A stretch of 64,000 nucleotides of DNA from Takashimella koratensis (taxonomy: Eukaryota > Basidiomycota > Tremellomycetes > Trichosporonales > Tetragoniomycetaceae): NCBI GenBank assembly GCA_003116875.1, contig BCKT01000004.1, positions 1,546,891 through 1,610,890 on the forward strand. Reading direction: 5' to 3'. The position numbers were made by a program, and so were the translations under genes. Below, in pieces: positions 46,240-56,487 of the stretch (within the stretch, counting starts at the first letter, position 1; every line of letters starts with the position of its first letter). The notes beneath the pieces were generated by a model. That model did no database searches. It was not told where the DNA came from and saw only the letters and a list, made by a program, of their open reading frames with translations.

Positions 46240-47143
46240 TCACTGCTGATTGGCTACACGGTATTCGATGTCTAAGTACATCTTGTTCAGCGTATTGAAT
46301 CCCTGACTACCCTCCAAGTCTTTCCCCCCGTTTGCAACTCTTGTCGAGAGCTCATTCAAGTTGAGATGGTTGTTCGCGAGCGGCAACTGCCATCCGTCAT
46401 AGATCTCGTTCAACCAGATAAACTGCTCGATAAGCTCAGTGTCTCGTCGGCTGGAATAGAAGTGGGTTAGCAATTTTGACAAACGCCATCGTCACTTACC
46501 GAGAAGGGTCGACATCAGGATTAGTCTTGTCGTCACTTGTGGCCAGAACGGCACTTTCAACGTTATAGTAGTGAAAGTCGTCAAGCACACGAGAATGGTT
46601 TGTGGCGGTCACCCCGCTTTCAAAAGTCTTTCTCAACTCCTGGAGTCGCTGGTCAGGCGTGCGAGGCTGTTGTCGAGTGATAGAGCGCTCGTTGTGGGCT
46701 TCCCCCAACTCAATGGGTTGGAGACTATCGAGTGATGGGTCTTGAGCCTCACCCTGCTCTGAAAGCACCTGCGAAGCAGCCAGAGACTCTGTCTCGTGCT
46801 GCAGTTGCAGCTCTTCCCATCGAGCCCAGGATGGATGGAGACGAGAGAGTTGATGTGCCGCATTCCAAAGAGTGGTCAAATCTTTATCGACTTCCCATTT
46901 CTCCTGTTTGTAGGCAAGAGCCTTCGATATGATCAGCTCTTTCACAGTCTCGACGGGTGCGTTTTGAAGGCGATGGACAGATGATCCCATCATCGACATA
47001 GCGAGAGAACCAGATCCGAAAGAGCTAATCGTATTGGTTCTGTTGTTTGGGCTGAATAACGTGAAATCGTCTTCAGGTTCAAAGTTATGTCTGCCATTCC
47101 TCTCGGAGTGGTTAATGTTAAAAGGTGAGTTCTGGTCTGACAT
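46240..47143 (-). CDS. Unknown protein, family IV copy H
   Basis: Exons 47143-46500 and 46450-46240 are joined by a 49-base phase-2 intron and give 284 residues. The start is MSDQNSPFN. Order of marks: FEPEDDFTLFSPNNRTNTIS, SMMGSSVHRL, KELIISKALAYKQEKWEVD, AAHQLSRLHPSWARWEE, DFHYYNVESAVLATSDD. After the intron come RRRDTELIEQFIWLNEIYDG and LEGSQGFNTLNKMYLDIEYR. The gene at 48593-49513 is its closest paralogue. The protein is helical and soluble with no known domain; function unknown. Confidence 0.75.
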
Positions 47144-47676
47144 TGCCAAGGTTCTGATGGGTGTCTTCAATTGTCAGATAGTGTTAGTGAGAGGGGAACG
47201 GCGAGCTCGCGTCTACTTATATATCCTTCTTGTCAATGAGGGCCAAGCATGCGGAGGCCTTCTCTCGCTCTCGCCTGTTGAGCACAACCCGGAGCCTAAA
47301 AGAGAAGGAAAAAGGATGCTGTTGAAAAGTCCCCAGCTGCTGCCGAGCCGAGCATAATGGAGCTAGGCAGCTTCAAACATTTATTCAAAGTCAACAGTCG
47401 GACTAAATCAGACCCCGAGCGGTTGGAAAGCAAGGCAACTGAAAGGAGGGGGGTACATCCCAGCAGATTGCTCGCGGGAACAGCGAATAGACGCCGACCA
47501 GCTACAAAGGATCTTGTTGAGCTTTGAGAGCCGACTATCATTAGGAAAGGCGTTGGCTCTTTCCCCCGTCGAACGGCAGCTGGCTTTGCAACACCGTTTC
47601 CGTTCGGGTCATGGATAAACGATGTTTGGATGAAAGTGCACATACTCGGTGGCAAAATCGGCTCAACCAATGTCCG
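47144..47676. other. Spacer inside the island
   Basis: This holds the promoter of copy H and the 3' flank of the truncated copy. An ORF of 124 codons at 47296-47670 on the minus strand matches no family member and is not called. Confidence 0.3.
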
Positions 47677-48270
47677 CTATGATCGTACACTTCTGCATCC
47701 ATTTGGTGCTGCTGACCGCTCGCTTTCAACGCACGTTCTTGTTCTCTTTGCCTCAACACCACCTAAGTAGACCGCCTTGCCTGCCCCTCTCGGGCTGATC
47801 TCCGGCTTGTCTCTCTCAACCGGTGAACAAGTGGATTGCTCGTCCTCACTCTCTCCGCTAGCTTCGATGGTGTGGTTGGCCGTTTTGAACGCAAGGAGCA
47901 AGTCAGAGTACAGCTTTCTCAGCGCATCGAGACCTTCAAGGCACTCGAAGGCGAGGTCCCCTTTCGACGCTTGCGATGTGAAATTGTTGAGTCCTGACAC
48001 ACTGGAATTTCTCGAGCAAGTCGGAATATCCTCACTGTAGTAGTACAGATCGGTGAACGCTTTGAGAAACTGTTTGTCGCGATGTCTGAGCAACCGTCAG
48101 TCAGGTTCACAGCAACAAAGCCCATCAAGCACGTACTGGAGGAATGGATTGTTGGCGATCATGTGAAGTTTCAACGGGCTGGATGTCCATCTCTCGAAGT
48201 TACATACAACCAACAAACATCTCTCTGCTGGGCCTCGACCGCTTGCGCGTCGCCGAGATATCCTCGTCAT
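47677..48270 (-). CDS. N-terminally truncated family IV copy L, possibly a pseudogene
   Basis: A model with exons 48270-48137 and 48085-47677 keeps the family's short phase-2 intron (51 bases) and the downstream RD motif (HRDKQFLKAFTDLYYYS). It also keeps the LECLEGLDALRKLYSDLLLA-type helix. The first exon is only about 44 codons (starts MTRISRR) and ends IANNPFLQ, like ANDTEFLE of the gene at 52445. The N-terminal SKA..Y and HP modules of intact members are absent upstream. The result would be 180 residues. It may be a remnant of a full-length gene whose 5' part was lost, or a short functional derivative. Confidence 0.45.
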
Positions 48271-48592
48271 TCATTGGGGCCCAGCGCTGGCTAGTGTCTC
48301 TATCGTTCCTCTAGCGGTCTTGCCGTTGGGCCACCAGTTCCGGCCTGCGCCACCCAGCAAGGACCGTTCTCGGCATGTCAGGTTCTTCAGCAACAGCTCA
48401 TGTACGAACTGAAAACGACATGTCTAATAATCATACTGCATGCTGCACCGAGCGATTCCGACTTCGGAATTAGTCCTTCTCATTTTCAGATTCGAATCTC
48501 ATCCGTCCGCATATTCTGTCTCTCCCATCACCCAAGTCCTATACATCTCTTGCTAATGTGCCCAAGCGTAGGATAAGAGGATGAAGTCTCAG

Positions 48593-49513
48593 CTACTGAT
48601 GGGATATCAAACGGTATTCCACGTCTGAATAAAGGACCCTAAGCTTTTCCACGCCTTGAGTACCTTGAAAAACAGGTCGTCCAGTGGCCACCAAAGTTGA
48701 TAAGGCATTCAAATCCACCAAGGTAGTCGCAGGTCTCCTGAAATGCCAGTCGTCGAACAGGGCGTTGATCCACACAAACTGTTCCACGATTTCTTGGTCT
48801 CGATGACTGAAAGAGATAGATTGTCACCAACCGTCACGAAAGGTCACTTACCGAGTAGGGTCAGCTTGATCGTTCGCTGTGTCATCGCTGGTACCGAGCA
48901 CGGCGCTCTCAACGTTGAAGTAATGAAAGTCCGTAAGTGTGCGATGAATTTCTTCTTCCAGTGGAGCGCACTCAAAGTTCGTTCGCAAAGCTTTAAGGCG
49001 CTGATCAGCCGTACGCGGTTGAGGCGTTCTAATAGTGCGCTCGTTGCTAGACTCGCCTACTACAATAGGCTGCAAGTTGCTCAAAGACGCCTCTACGGCT
49101 TGATCCGGCTCTGACAGAACACTTGAGTCTGCTTCAAACGCTGCTTCATGTTGACGTGATTGCTCTTCCCATTCGGGCCACGATGGATGGAGCCGTGAAA
49201 GCTGATGACCTGCGTTTTGAAACGCGGTAGAATCCCCATCCGCTGCAAATCTGGCTCGCTTATAATCGAGAGCTTTCGATATGACCATGCCTTTCACAGT
49301 TACGACTGGCGCGGTGAGCAGATTGGTCATCGAGGAGCCCATTATAGACTGAGCTAAGGAGGAACCGGTAGAGCTCATAGTATTCACCCTGTTACCCGGT
49401 CCGAACAACGTGAAGTCACCACCATCTTCAGGTTGAAAATGGCGTCGATCGTTGACATTGTCATTATTCCCTTGGGAACCGTTATTTCCGAGAACAGAGC
49501 TATGGTTCGACAT
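48593..49513 (-). CDS. Unknown protein, family IV copy I
   Basis: Exons 49513-48852 and 48806-48593 are joined by a 45-base phase-2 intron and give 291 residues, starting MSNHSSVLG. It is closest to the gene at 46240: FQPEDGGDFTLFGPGNRVNT, SIMGSSMTNL, GMVISKALDYKRARFAADG, AGHQLSRLHPSWPEWEEQS, DFHYFNVESAVLGTSDD. After the intron come RHRDQEIVEQFVWINALFDD and FQGTQGVEKLRVLYSDVEYR. A run of 17 G lies about 105 bases upstream of the ATG. No known domain is seen. Confidence 0.75.
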
Positions 49514-49616
49514 TGCAAGAGCTCTCCTCGATGCTATTAGATACCAGTAAATGGTGGGAAATGAGGACTCTCCACCTTGAGCCACATACAGTACTTATAG
49601 ATGCTACTGTCGGGGC

Positions 49617-49633
49617 GGGGGGGGGGGGGGGGG
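49617..49633. repeat. Run of 17 G
   Basis: An uninterrupted G tract on the plus strand (C on the coding strand of the gene at 48593-49513), about 105 bases upstream of its ATG. The length may be imprecise because such runs are error-prone in sequencing. Confidence 0.8.
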
Positions 49634-50532
49634 TCAGGAAATGCTATGCCAGGAGAGAGACGAGAGAATCTCGTCTTGTCACTCCGGAGGAAAGGAAAGT
49701 AGAAGGGAAGGTGAAAGCCGCCTCTAAGAGTCGTAGCAGTCCGACTCGCCGAGCAGCCGAACATTTGCACAAAGCAAGAGCACGGAAAGGAAGGTATGAC
49801 ATTTGAATGTGAGGTGGAAACCCCAAGGTCACTGCCTTCCCATAATCGCGGTGAGCAGGGAGCATCACAAAGGATCGCAGTGGGTGGGAGTGAGGACAGG
49901 ATTGAGAGAGGGAGCGATTTTATCACACGTCTCAAACATCGCACACTCGCCTGTAAGCTCTCTGCTAGAAAATGATCGACAAAAGGCGAGAAGGGATGTC
50001 AGGATACAGCATGTCTCGGGCAGTGTGAGGAGAAGTCCCGCTCCCGCTCCCGTACGGAAAGGCTGTGATGGGTATCGCTGGTGGGTCCCTTTGGTAGACC
50101 GTAAATGTAGCTACGATGCAAGTATTGTCGGTTGCAGAATATAAAATTCGATGGGGAGTACCAAGGCTATCACTGGGCCGTATATATACGTCTACAGCCT
50201 CGCCTCAGGTACTCCTATCTCTTGTCGAATGTGGCAGGTCTCAGTCCTTCTTTGGTGGCGTCCACCGTAAAGGTACATAGTTTACGGCCGAGTAGGCCGG
50301 TGTCCGTGACAAAGGCCCTGTGTACAGCGTGGTACATGGAGCGATAAGCTACATAAATTACCCCTAGCTACCCCGAGCAGCATATATGAGGAAGTCAGTA
50401 GACGTCGTCGTCGCATGGGTCCGTAGAGCTTCAGAAACCTAACAAGGGGCGTACTCGCTCAAGGCTTTGGTGTATAAAAGCTTCTCGTAAGATGGTCATG
50501 TCCAATTCCCTATCTCTGCGGTTCGTATTCTG
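49634..50532. other. Spacer inside the island
   Basis: About 900 bases hold the upstream region of copy I and the 3' flank of copy J. I see no gene. Confidence 0.3.
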
Positions 50533-51676
50533 TCAGTGCTTGTTCTTGTCCGCATTTCCTCTCCACCACCCAAACCAGCTGCTTTGCGTCCCCATTTCTT
50601 GCCGCCCTGATTTGTCGATAGCAGTCGCCGAAGGGAGTTGCGCACCCTCGCTTGCTCTGGAAGGTTCGTTGAACGAAAGTCGGGCATTGAGGTCGGAATA
50701 TAGCTCTTTCAGGAGACGTTCGTTCCCCTTGAAGGTAAATTCCCCGCACGACGCTTGTGCAGCAAGATCGTCTAGGTCTCCGAAACGAGAAGTCCCGTAC
50801 TTGGTGGAGTCCTTCAGCTCACATTGGTACAAAATTGCAAACTGTGAGAGGAGTTCCGCGTCGCACCTCCTGTAATATCGTTAGCGGTTTCTCGATTGTC
50901 AACCCCGCATCGCACCGCATACCTGAGAAATTCGGCGCCGGTAAGGCTGTCATGATTGAACTGAGTGCCTTTGACTTGGTCACCGACATAGGGGTTCCAA
51001 ATCACATGTTGTACGCAGAGGGTGTGGAACTCCGAAAGCTCCTTGTCGATATCACTGGCGTCGTCCGGTAGCTCAAACTGACATGCCAACTTGCGAAGAA
51101 GTCTCTCGAGGTCGGTCGGGAAGAGACGTGCGTGGAAGGCACCAGGTTCCTCCCCACAACGCACACGTGGGAGGTTCTGGGTCCATTTCGAGGGGTCTGG
51201 TAGGGATATGTCAGCTTTATGTCATGATGAGAGCATCGGTACATACCTCGCTGCGGATGGAGGATGGAGAGGAGTTGAGATACCCGGTCAAGCTGGCTGG
51301 TTCTGGGACGCTTGGAACGCAAGTACGAGAATGCTTTGGAGATGACGATCTCACAAACAGTGTTCGCGGGGAGGGTCAAGAGCTGTCTGAGAGAGGCGTA
51401 GCCGGTCGCGGGAGCGATAGAACAGCCAGAATCGGAATCTTGAGGGTCCGTGGCAAGAACGCTGACAGCGGTAGATGCTTCATTGGACGTGTGGTTGTCG
51501 AAGACATCAGAATTCGGGGCAGCGATGTTGAGGGCGTTGGTCGCACTGCCTGCGCTTTCGGCAGTGGTGTTGGTGATGACGGATTTCAACCACTGCTCAA
51601 AGTCATCAGTCATGGTATCGTTCGTCAGAGCTGTGCCAATGAAATATAAGTGGTGGTCGTCCGATGGATCGCTCAT
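50533..51676 (-). CDS. Unknown protein, family IV copy J (three exons)
   Basis: Exons 51676-51247, 51196-50923 and 50869-50533 give 346 residues. The first intron (50 bases, phase 1) is unique to this copy. The second (53 bases, phase 2) is the family intron. The start MSDPSDDHH is followed by DDFEQWLKSVITNTTAESA, ATGYASLRQLLTLPANTVCE, IVISKAFSYLRSKRPRTSQL, VSQLLSILHPQR. Exon 2 ends LTGAEFLR and exon 3 opens RRCDAELLSQFAILY, then FKGNERLLKELYSDLNARL. The paralogue at 52445 is closest. The C-terminus is WFGWWRGNADKNKH. No known domain or signal peptide is seen. Confidence 0.72.
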
Positions 51677-52444
51677 GATGCGTGAGATGAAGCCAAGTAT
51701 CGAAGTGTCGAAGAACGAGGGATGAGGAAATGGGCTACGTTTGGTGGTTTGCAGTTAGCCTTCATATACATTCGCCAGGGGAAGAGGGGAAGAGAGGAGG
51801 AGGGAAGGAGGGGAGGAGGGTAAGCGAGGGGAGCAAACGGTGTCTCCGCTCGTCTGTCTTGCTAGAGAGAGATTTTTGAACAAAGGATGAGACTGTGACT
51901 TGGGCAGAGAGGCAGGCAGAAGTCTGACGGCTCGCTTTGCTTGCCTTGAACTCTTTCAGAGCAACGATCGACAGAAAATCTGCAGCCCAAGTCTCGGCCG
52001 ATCAAAGGTGGGCTTGCCCTCTCACACCCTTACTTTACTGCATGTTGCTTAGAGCGTTTTGCATCCCGGAAAGCAGCTTGGCAGTGGCATTGAAAGGAGA
52101 TGCAGTAGAAAGGGGGAGAGGAGCGACTGAGTGCAAGCGTTCGAAGCCGTAGAGCTGAGAAAACGCGAGAAACGGGCGGGCTGGTGGGTGGCAGCGTGGG
52201 CTATGCTCAAGGTAAGCAGGAATTGTCTACCGGTCGAGATGGGTCTGCAACTGTCAACGCTTCCCCTAATTCTCCACTGGTTAGCTATAAAGCTTCAGTC
52301 CACTAATCCTGCAGAACCTATCACCCGATTGCATCGCCTCATCCTCGACTTTCGGGGTATACATATACTTGCCATCTCCATCCTCAACAGCCTGAACCAA
52401 ACCACGTACAACATCCATTCCCTCGAGCCTCGCAGCTACTGCCT
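51677..52444. other. Spacer inside the island
   Basis: This holds the promoter of copy J, with a G/A-rich run at 51781-51835, and the 3' flank of copy K. No gene is supported. Confidence 0.3.
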
Positions 52445-53561
52445 CTATTCGACGACTGCCCCTGTGCCCTGTGGAATGGCTTCCGTGCCTTCGGCATTCG
52501 ATTCGGTGGTGTTGAGGGAAAGATATTTCTTGAGGCTTGAGTACAAACCTTTCAGCCTGTTGAGACCTTCCTCGCCCTGAAAAGTGAGTTGATTCGTGAA
52601 TGTTTTGACAGCTTCGGCCTGAGAGGTTTCAAAGCAAGAAGCAGTCGCCTCGCCCGAGTGTTTCAGAAAGGGATATACATCGACAGATTCTAAGGCCAGT
52701 TGACTGTCGCGGATCCTAAGGGGTGTCAGCAGTATCTTTGAGGATAATCACAAGGATCACGTACTCGAGAAATTCTGTGTCGTTGGCGAGAGTGTTATGG
52801 TCGAACTGAACGACGAGGGTGTTGGCATTGGTTGAGACGTCCAAGAAAGCATATTGCACACACGAAATGTAAAAATTGTCAAGAGCATCAGGCGTGCTCG
52901 AGTCGGGCGATTTGAAGCTCTTTCTCAAGTGAGTGAAAAGCCCATGGAGAGTGTAGGAACAAATTCCGGTCGGGATCGTGAAGTCGCCGTCCACTTGCAC
53001 AGAAGGGAGGTCACGGAGTTTCCCAGATGACTCTGACTCAAACGGGTCTTCGAGGGTGTGGTTGACCTTCCCCGCTGTGAGAGAGCCGATGCCAATTTTC
53101 TCGGCGAGTGACTGGGCCAAGTTGCTCCGCAAAGGGTGGATGAGGGAGAGGAGCTCAGCGACGCGCTGGAGATCGGTGTGATCTTGTGAAACCTTGGACT
53201 TGATGTAAGAAAACGCTTCGAGGATGACAAGCTTGGGCACGGAATCGGCTTCGTCGGTGAGAAGGCTTTCGAAAGAGGTGTAAGGTGACGCGGTTGGATC
53301 AGGGGACATCTTCTCCGAAGCTGTCTTGTCCGAGGAAGAGCGGTGGGAAGCAGCCCAGTTCGAAATCCGCAGGTTGAAAGAGTCGGCAATGGCGGTAAGG
53401 AGATTGTCCGCATTCTCTGCATTTTCGGCCGTGTTCGCAGCCTGGATGGACGACAGCCAATATCTAAAGTGATCCATGCGGCCTGAGGCTGCATTTTTGT
53501 CAGGCTTCTTTCGGTCGTTGTATCCTGACCCAGTGCTGTTGTCGTCTTGCGGCTGGCTCAT
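52445..53561 (-). CDS. Unknown protein, family IV copy K
   Basis: Exons 53561-52765 and 52715-52445 are joined by a 49-base phase-2 intron and give 355 residues. ATG 53561 (MSQPQDDNS) aligns with copy J; the frame is open further upstream but that part is Leu/Cys/Pro-rich and probably leader. Marks: DHFRYWLSSIQAANTAENAE, SFESLLTDEADSVPKLVILE, AFSYIKSK, VAELLSLIHPLR, ALDNFYISCVQYAFLD, LANDTEFLE. After the intron come IRDSQLALESVDVYPF and FQGEEGLNRLKGLYSSLKKY. It lacks the extra phase-1 intron of copy J. The function is unknown. Confidence 0.74.
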
Positions 53562-54721
53562 GGGGAGTGTCGCCGAGGTACCAGGTGGGTGAAAGAGTAA
53601 AATGAGGGGGTGGGGGAAATCTTTACACGTAGCACAGCCCTTCTGTCTGATACAGCAGCAGGGCGGGAGGAGGAGAAGGAGGGACACGAGAGCGAGAAAT
53701 AGGCTGTCTCAAGCTCTCTCGCCATACAAGGGGCTTCGAAATCAACGAGAAAGGATGAAGCAATATTCATCCGGCAGGGGAACAGAGAGCACCAGCGCTC
53801 AGCACTGAAATGTCCTCAATGTGACGACTTCCTGACGGGTAGCTAGCCAAGTTCCGGCCGATGAAAGGTGTGTTTGGTCTAGAATCCTCCTTCCCTGCAA
53901 GCGCTAGATCTCTCATGTAAAGCTCTCTCACTCGCGACTCGTTGCTTGGCCGTGGCTGTGAAAGGTAGTGCAACGCAGGTGAGGACAAGTGTGCACAAGG
54001 TGAGGGGTGGGGGGGAGGGGGGGTTAATCTTACATGTACACCGGGAAACTGAGGGAAATAGAGGAAGAGGGGGGAGGGCGTAGGATGAGCGAGGTTTGGA
54101 GGAGCTAGACCGCTGTGCAGCAAGTGCAGAAAGTCCATGCTCGCGAAGGCTTCTGGAGCTTGAGCGCGACAGTCATTTTCCCGAAGTATGAAACGCCAGA
54201 TAATTGTTGAGGGGCCACAGAAGGCGCCTGGAGTCTCTACTGCAGTAGGGTCAAATGCCGAAATCTGCATCTGCCACTCATATGGCCAAAAGAGGTGTAG
54301 CGCACGGAGGATGGTGCAGAGGTGTAAACCGTTGAAATGAAAGGACAAAACTAGTCGAAGTGGTCGAAGAAAGCTGCAAAGACAAGATAAGGGGATGAAA
54401 AGAAAGGCGCAGACGCAGAGGCGCCGAGTGTTGCAGGCTTATTCAGACCGATCCACATTCGACTTCTGCTCTCCTGCCTCTGTCCTTCATGCTCTGCTTT
54501 GAAAGCTTTGGTGTTAAAGTCCAATGACTAAACCACATGATAACATTTGACGCAGGGTGAACTAGCTAGCTAGCTGGCTGCACGCGCGAGATGGATGACA
54601 ATTATAGGGTACCCGGAAACGTGGTCTCAAGGACGATCAGGCAGGTCTAAGTGCGCTCATGCTGTGCGCTTTTTGGAACAGGTCTTGGGAGCTTATAGTT
54701 TCTAATAGGGTGGGAAGCTGT
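53562..54721. other. 1.16-kb spacer, right edge of the island
   Basis: This holds the promoter of copy K and the 3' flank of the phosphatase gene. A 193-codon minus-strand ORF (53767-54348) has a Pro/His-rich, low-complexity middle and no homology to the island genes, so I do not call it. An AGCTAGCTAGCTAGC palindrome lies near 54561-54576. Confidence 0.3.
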
Positions 54722-56487
54722 CTAGGCCTGGAGAGCGAGTGTTTTGGCGAGCGGGGCACCGTAGCAGACCTATGTCATGTCAGCACCATGCAATTCAATC
54801 TGATTATCCCGCCCAAAGTCCACTCACGTCGTCCCACTCGCTAGGCACCTGCCTAGCATAGCTCTGCGCCTCGAGGAACGCATCAAGGGTACACAAACCC
54901 TTCTCGATTCCCTCCTCTCCACACCCGGCAAAGTCGAGCCGGAGGACCGCGTCGTTGACGATTACGCGAACGTACTTGACGCCTTGGGGGTTGACGAGTC
55001 GCTCAAAGACGTATCGGCCCGCGAAGGGGACGAGCTTGGAGACGACGAATTTGTGTGCGGGGATGGAAGTGGTGGGAGGTTGAGTCGGGAGGTCGGTCTC
55101 CCATTGAAGCCCGAGAGCAGGGAGGATCGGGGCCATGTTGTTGTCGTGGGAGAAGTCTGAGTATGGTGAGCAGATCTACATATAGTGGGGTAGGCCATGG
55201 GGGTGAGAGCATGCGAAAGAATGAGAGATACAAGGAGGAAAATGAGAATGAAAGAAGTCGGAACTCACCAATGTAAAAGGTCTTATTGAGAGGGAAGGTG
55301 GAGGAAGACTTGTCCAGAGTGGAGTTGGTGCCGGATCCCTCGAGGACGGCGGAGCCGTTAAGACGAGCGATGATCTCGTTGACGAGACCGACACCGAGGA
55401 CACGGCCGTACTGGCTTCCCCAAGACTCGTCGCTATAATCATCAGCTCATTTCTACGCACGGGATGGGCGGTGACCTACTAGAACTTCTGAACGTCATAG
55501 TAGTACTCGTTCTGAGCAAACTCGGCCTCAGTGAATGCGTTGCACCATGGGGACTGAACCCAGTCCTGGGCCTGGAGCGAGTCGAAAGAGCAGAGCGAGA
55601 GGTAGTCGGTGATAGCTGTGCTAGTGGAGGAGATGTTCACGCCCAACGCAGCGTTCAGGCGCTTTGCGATTGGTGCACCAAAGACTTTGAGCCAAGACGC
55701 CTCGGCCTTGCTCCCGACTGACGAAATGTTCTCGTACGTGGTGCAAGAGGAGATATCCAGTGTATCGTTCGCTCCACCGATGATGACGTTGACGCTAGGT
55801 TTGGTCGCGTTGAGGTTGTAAGATTGTCCGAGGAAACCTTGGAGGAAGTACTGGCCCGATTCGACAACACGAGCGTCGCTGTCCGCGCGGACAAAGTACG
55901 AGCTCGCGAGTTGGGCGTATTCCTTGGCGTACCTCTGACCCATGTACCACAGCTCCCTACGACCAAAGTTGGTCAGAGCGTCGGCGGTCACGTTCTTGCC
56001 GTAGCTGTAACCCTTGACGAAAGACAGTGTGGGGTCGGTTGATCCGGTAACGTTCGCGAGGAGCGCGAGGGAAGTCTGAATCTTTGCGAGAGCGTTGGCA
56101 GTCGGGTTTCGCGCACCGTGGCGAGAGATGATTTGGACTTGGTCAAGAGTCCAGCCGGTGGGGACGTCACGGCAGATAGAGGAGTTCTGGGAGAGGAAGG
56201 GAGAGTAAGGACCGAGAGAAGAGAGCTTGGCGTAGGTCGTTTGGGTAAGAGCGGCGGCGGTGTCGGGCTCGGAGATGGGTGACTTGCAGGCGGATTCCCA
56301 GCGGGGCTCAAGGCGGTCCCTGGAAATGGTCGGGAAAGTAAGTGTTCATTATGGTCTGGGAAAAGAAATAGGAAGTATGCGGCCAGGGTGAGGGGGGAGG
56401 GAGAGGAAGAGGTACTTACGCGGTGGGAGCGGCCTGGGCCGGGATAGCCAAGGCGGCGACGATAGCAAGGAGAGTAGCGAATTGCAT
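54722..56487 (-). CDS. Secreted histidine acid phosphatase (phytase-like)
   Basis: Five exons (56487-56420, 56319-55480, 55432-55269, 55156-54828, 54769-54722) give 482 residues. The first 20 (MQFATLLAIVAALAIPAQAA) form a signal peptide, and exon 1 ends just after it. QIISRHGARNPT carries the RHGxRxP nucleophile motif of branch-2 histidine phosphatases. FSHDNNMAPILPALG supplies the proton-donor HD. Several N-x-S/T sites suggest glycosylation, and Cys residues (ACKSP, SICRD, SSCTTY, CSFDS, PWCNA, FAGC, LCTLD, VCYGA) suggest disulfides. It would release phosphate from organic esters outside the cell. Whether inositol hexakisphosphate is the substrate cannot be told. A TATA-like TTATATAGG lies about 57 bases upstream of the ATG. 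Confidence 0.92.

Noticed and set aside
47296..47670. 124-codon minus-strand ORF downstream of the truncated copy L
   Set aside because: It shows no family motif and overlaps the 3' flank. Coding is unlikely.
51083..51649. 188-codon plus-strand ORF
   Set aside because: It is antisense to exons 1 and 2 of copy J, which aligns with copy K including splice positions.
35203..53561. Island proteins as secreted effectors or toxins
   Set aside because: The chosen starts give polar N-termini without signal peptides and few Cys. Nothing in the sequence supports secretion or toxicity.
53767..54348. 193-codon minus-strand ORF in the spacer before the phosphatase
   Set aside because: Its composition is His/Pro/Ser-rich with no match to island families. 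It could be real but nothing supports it.
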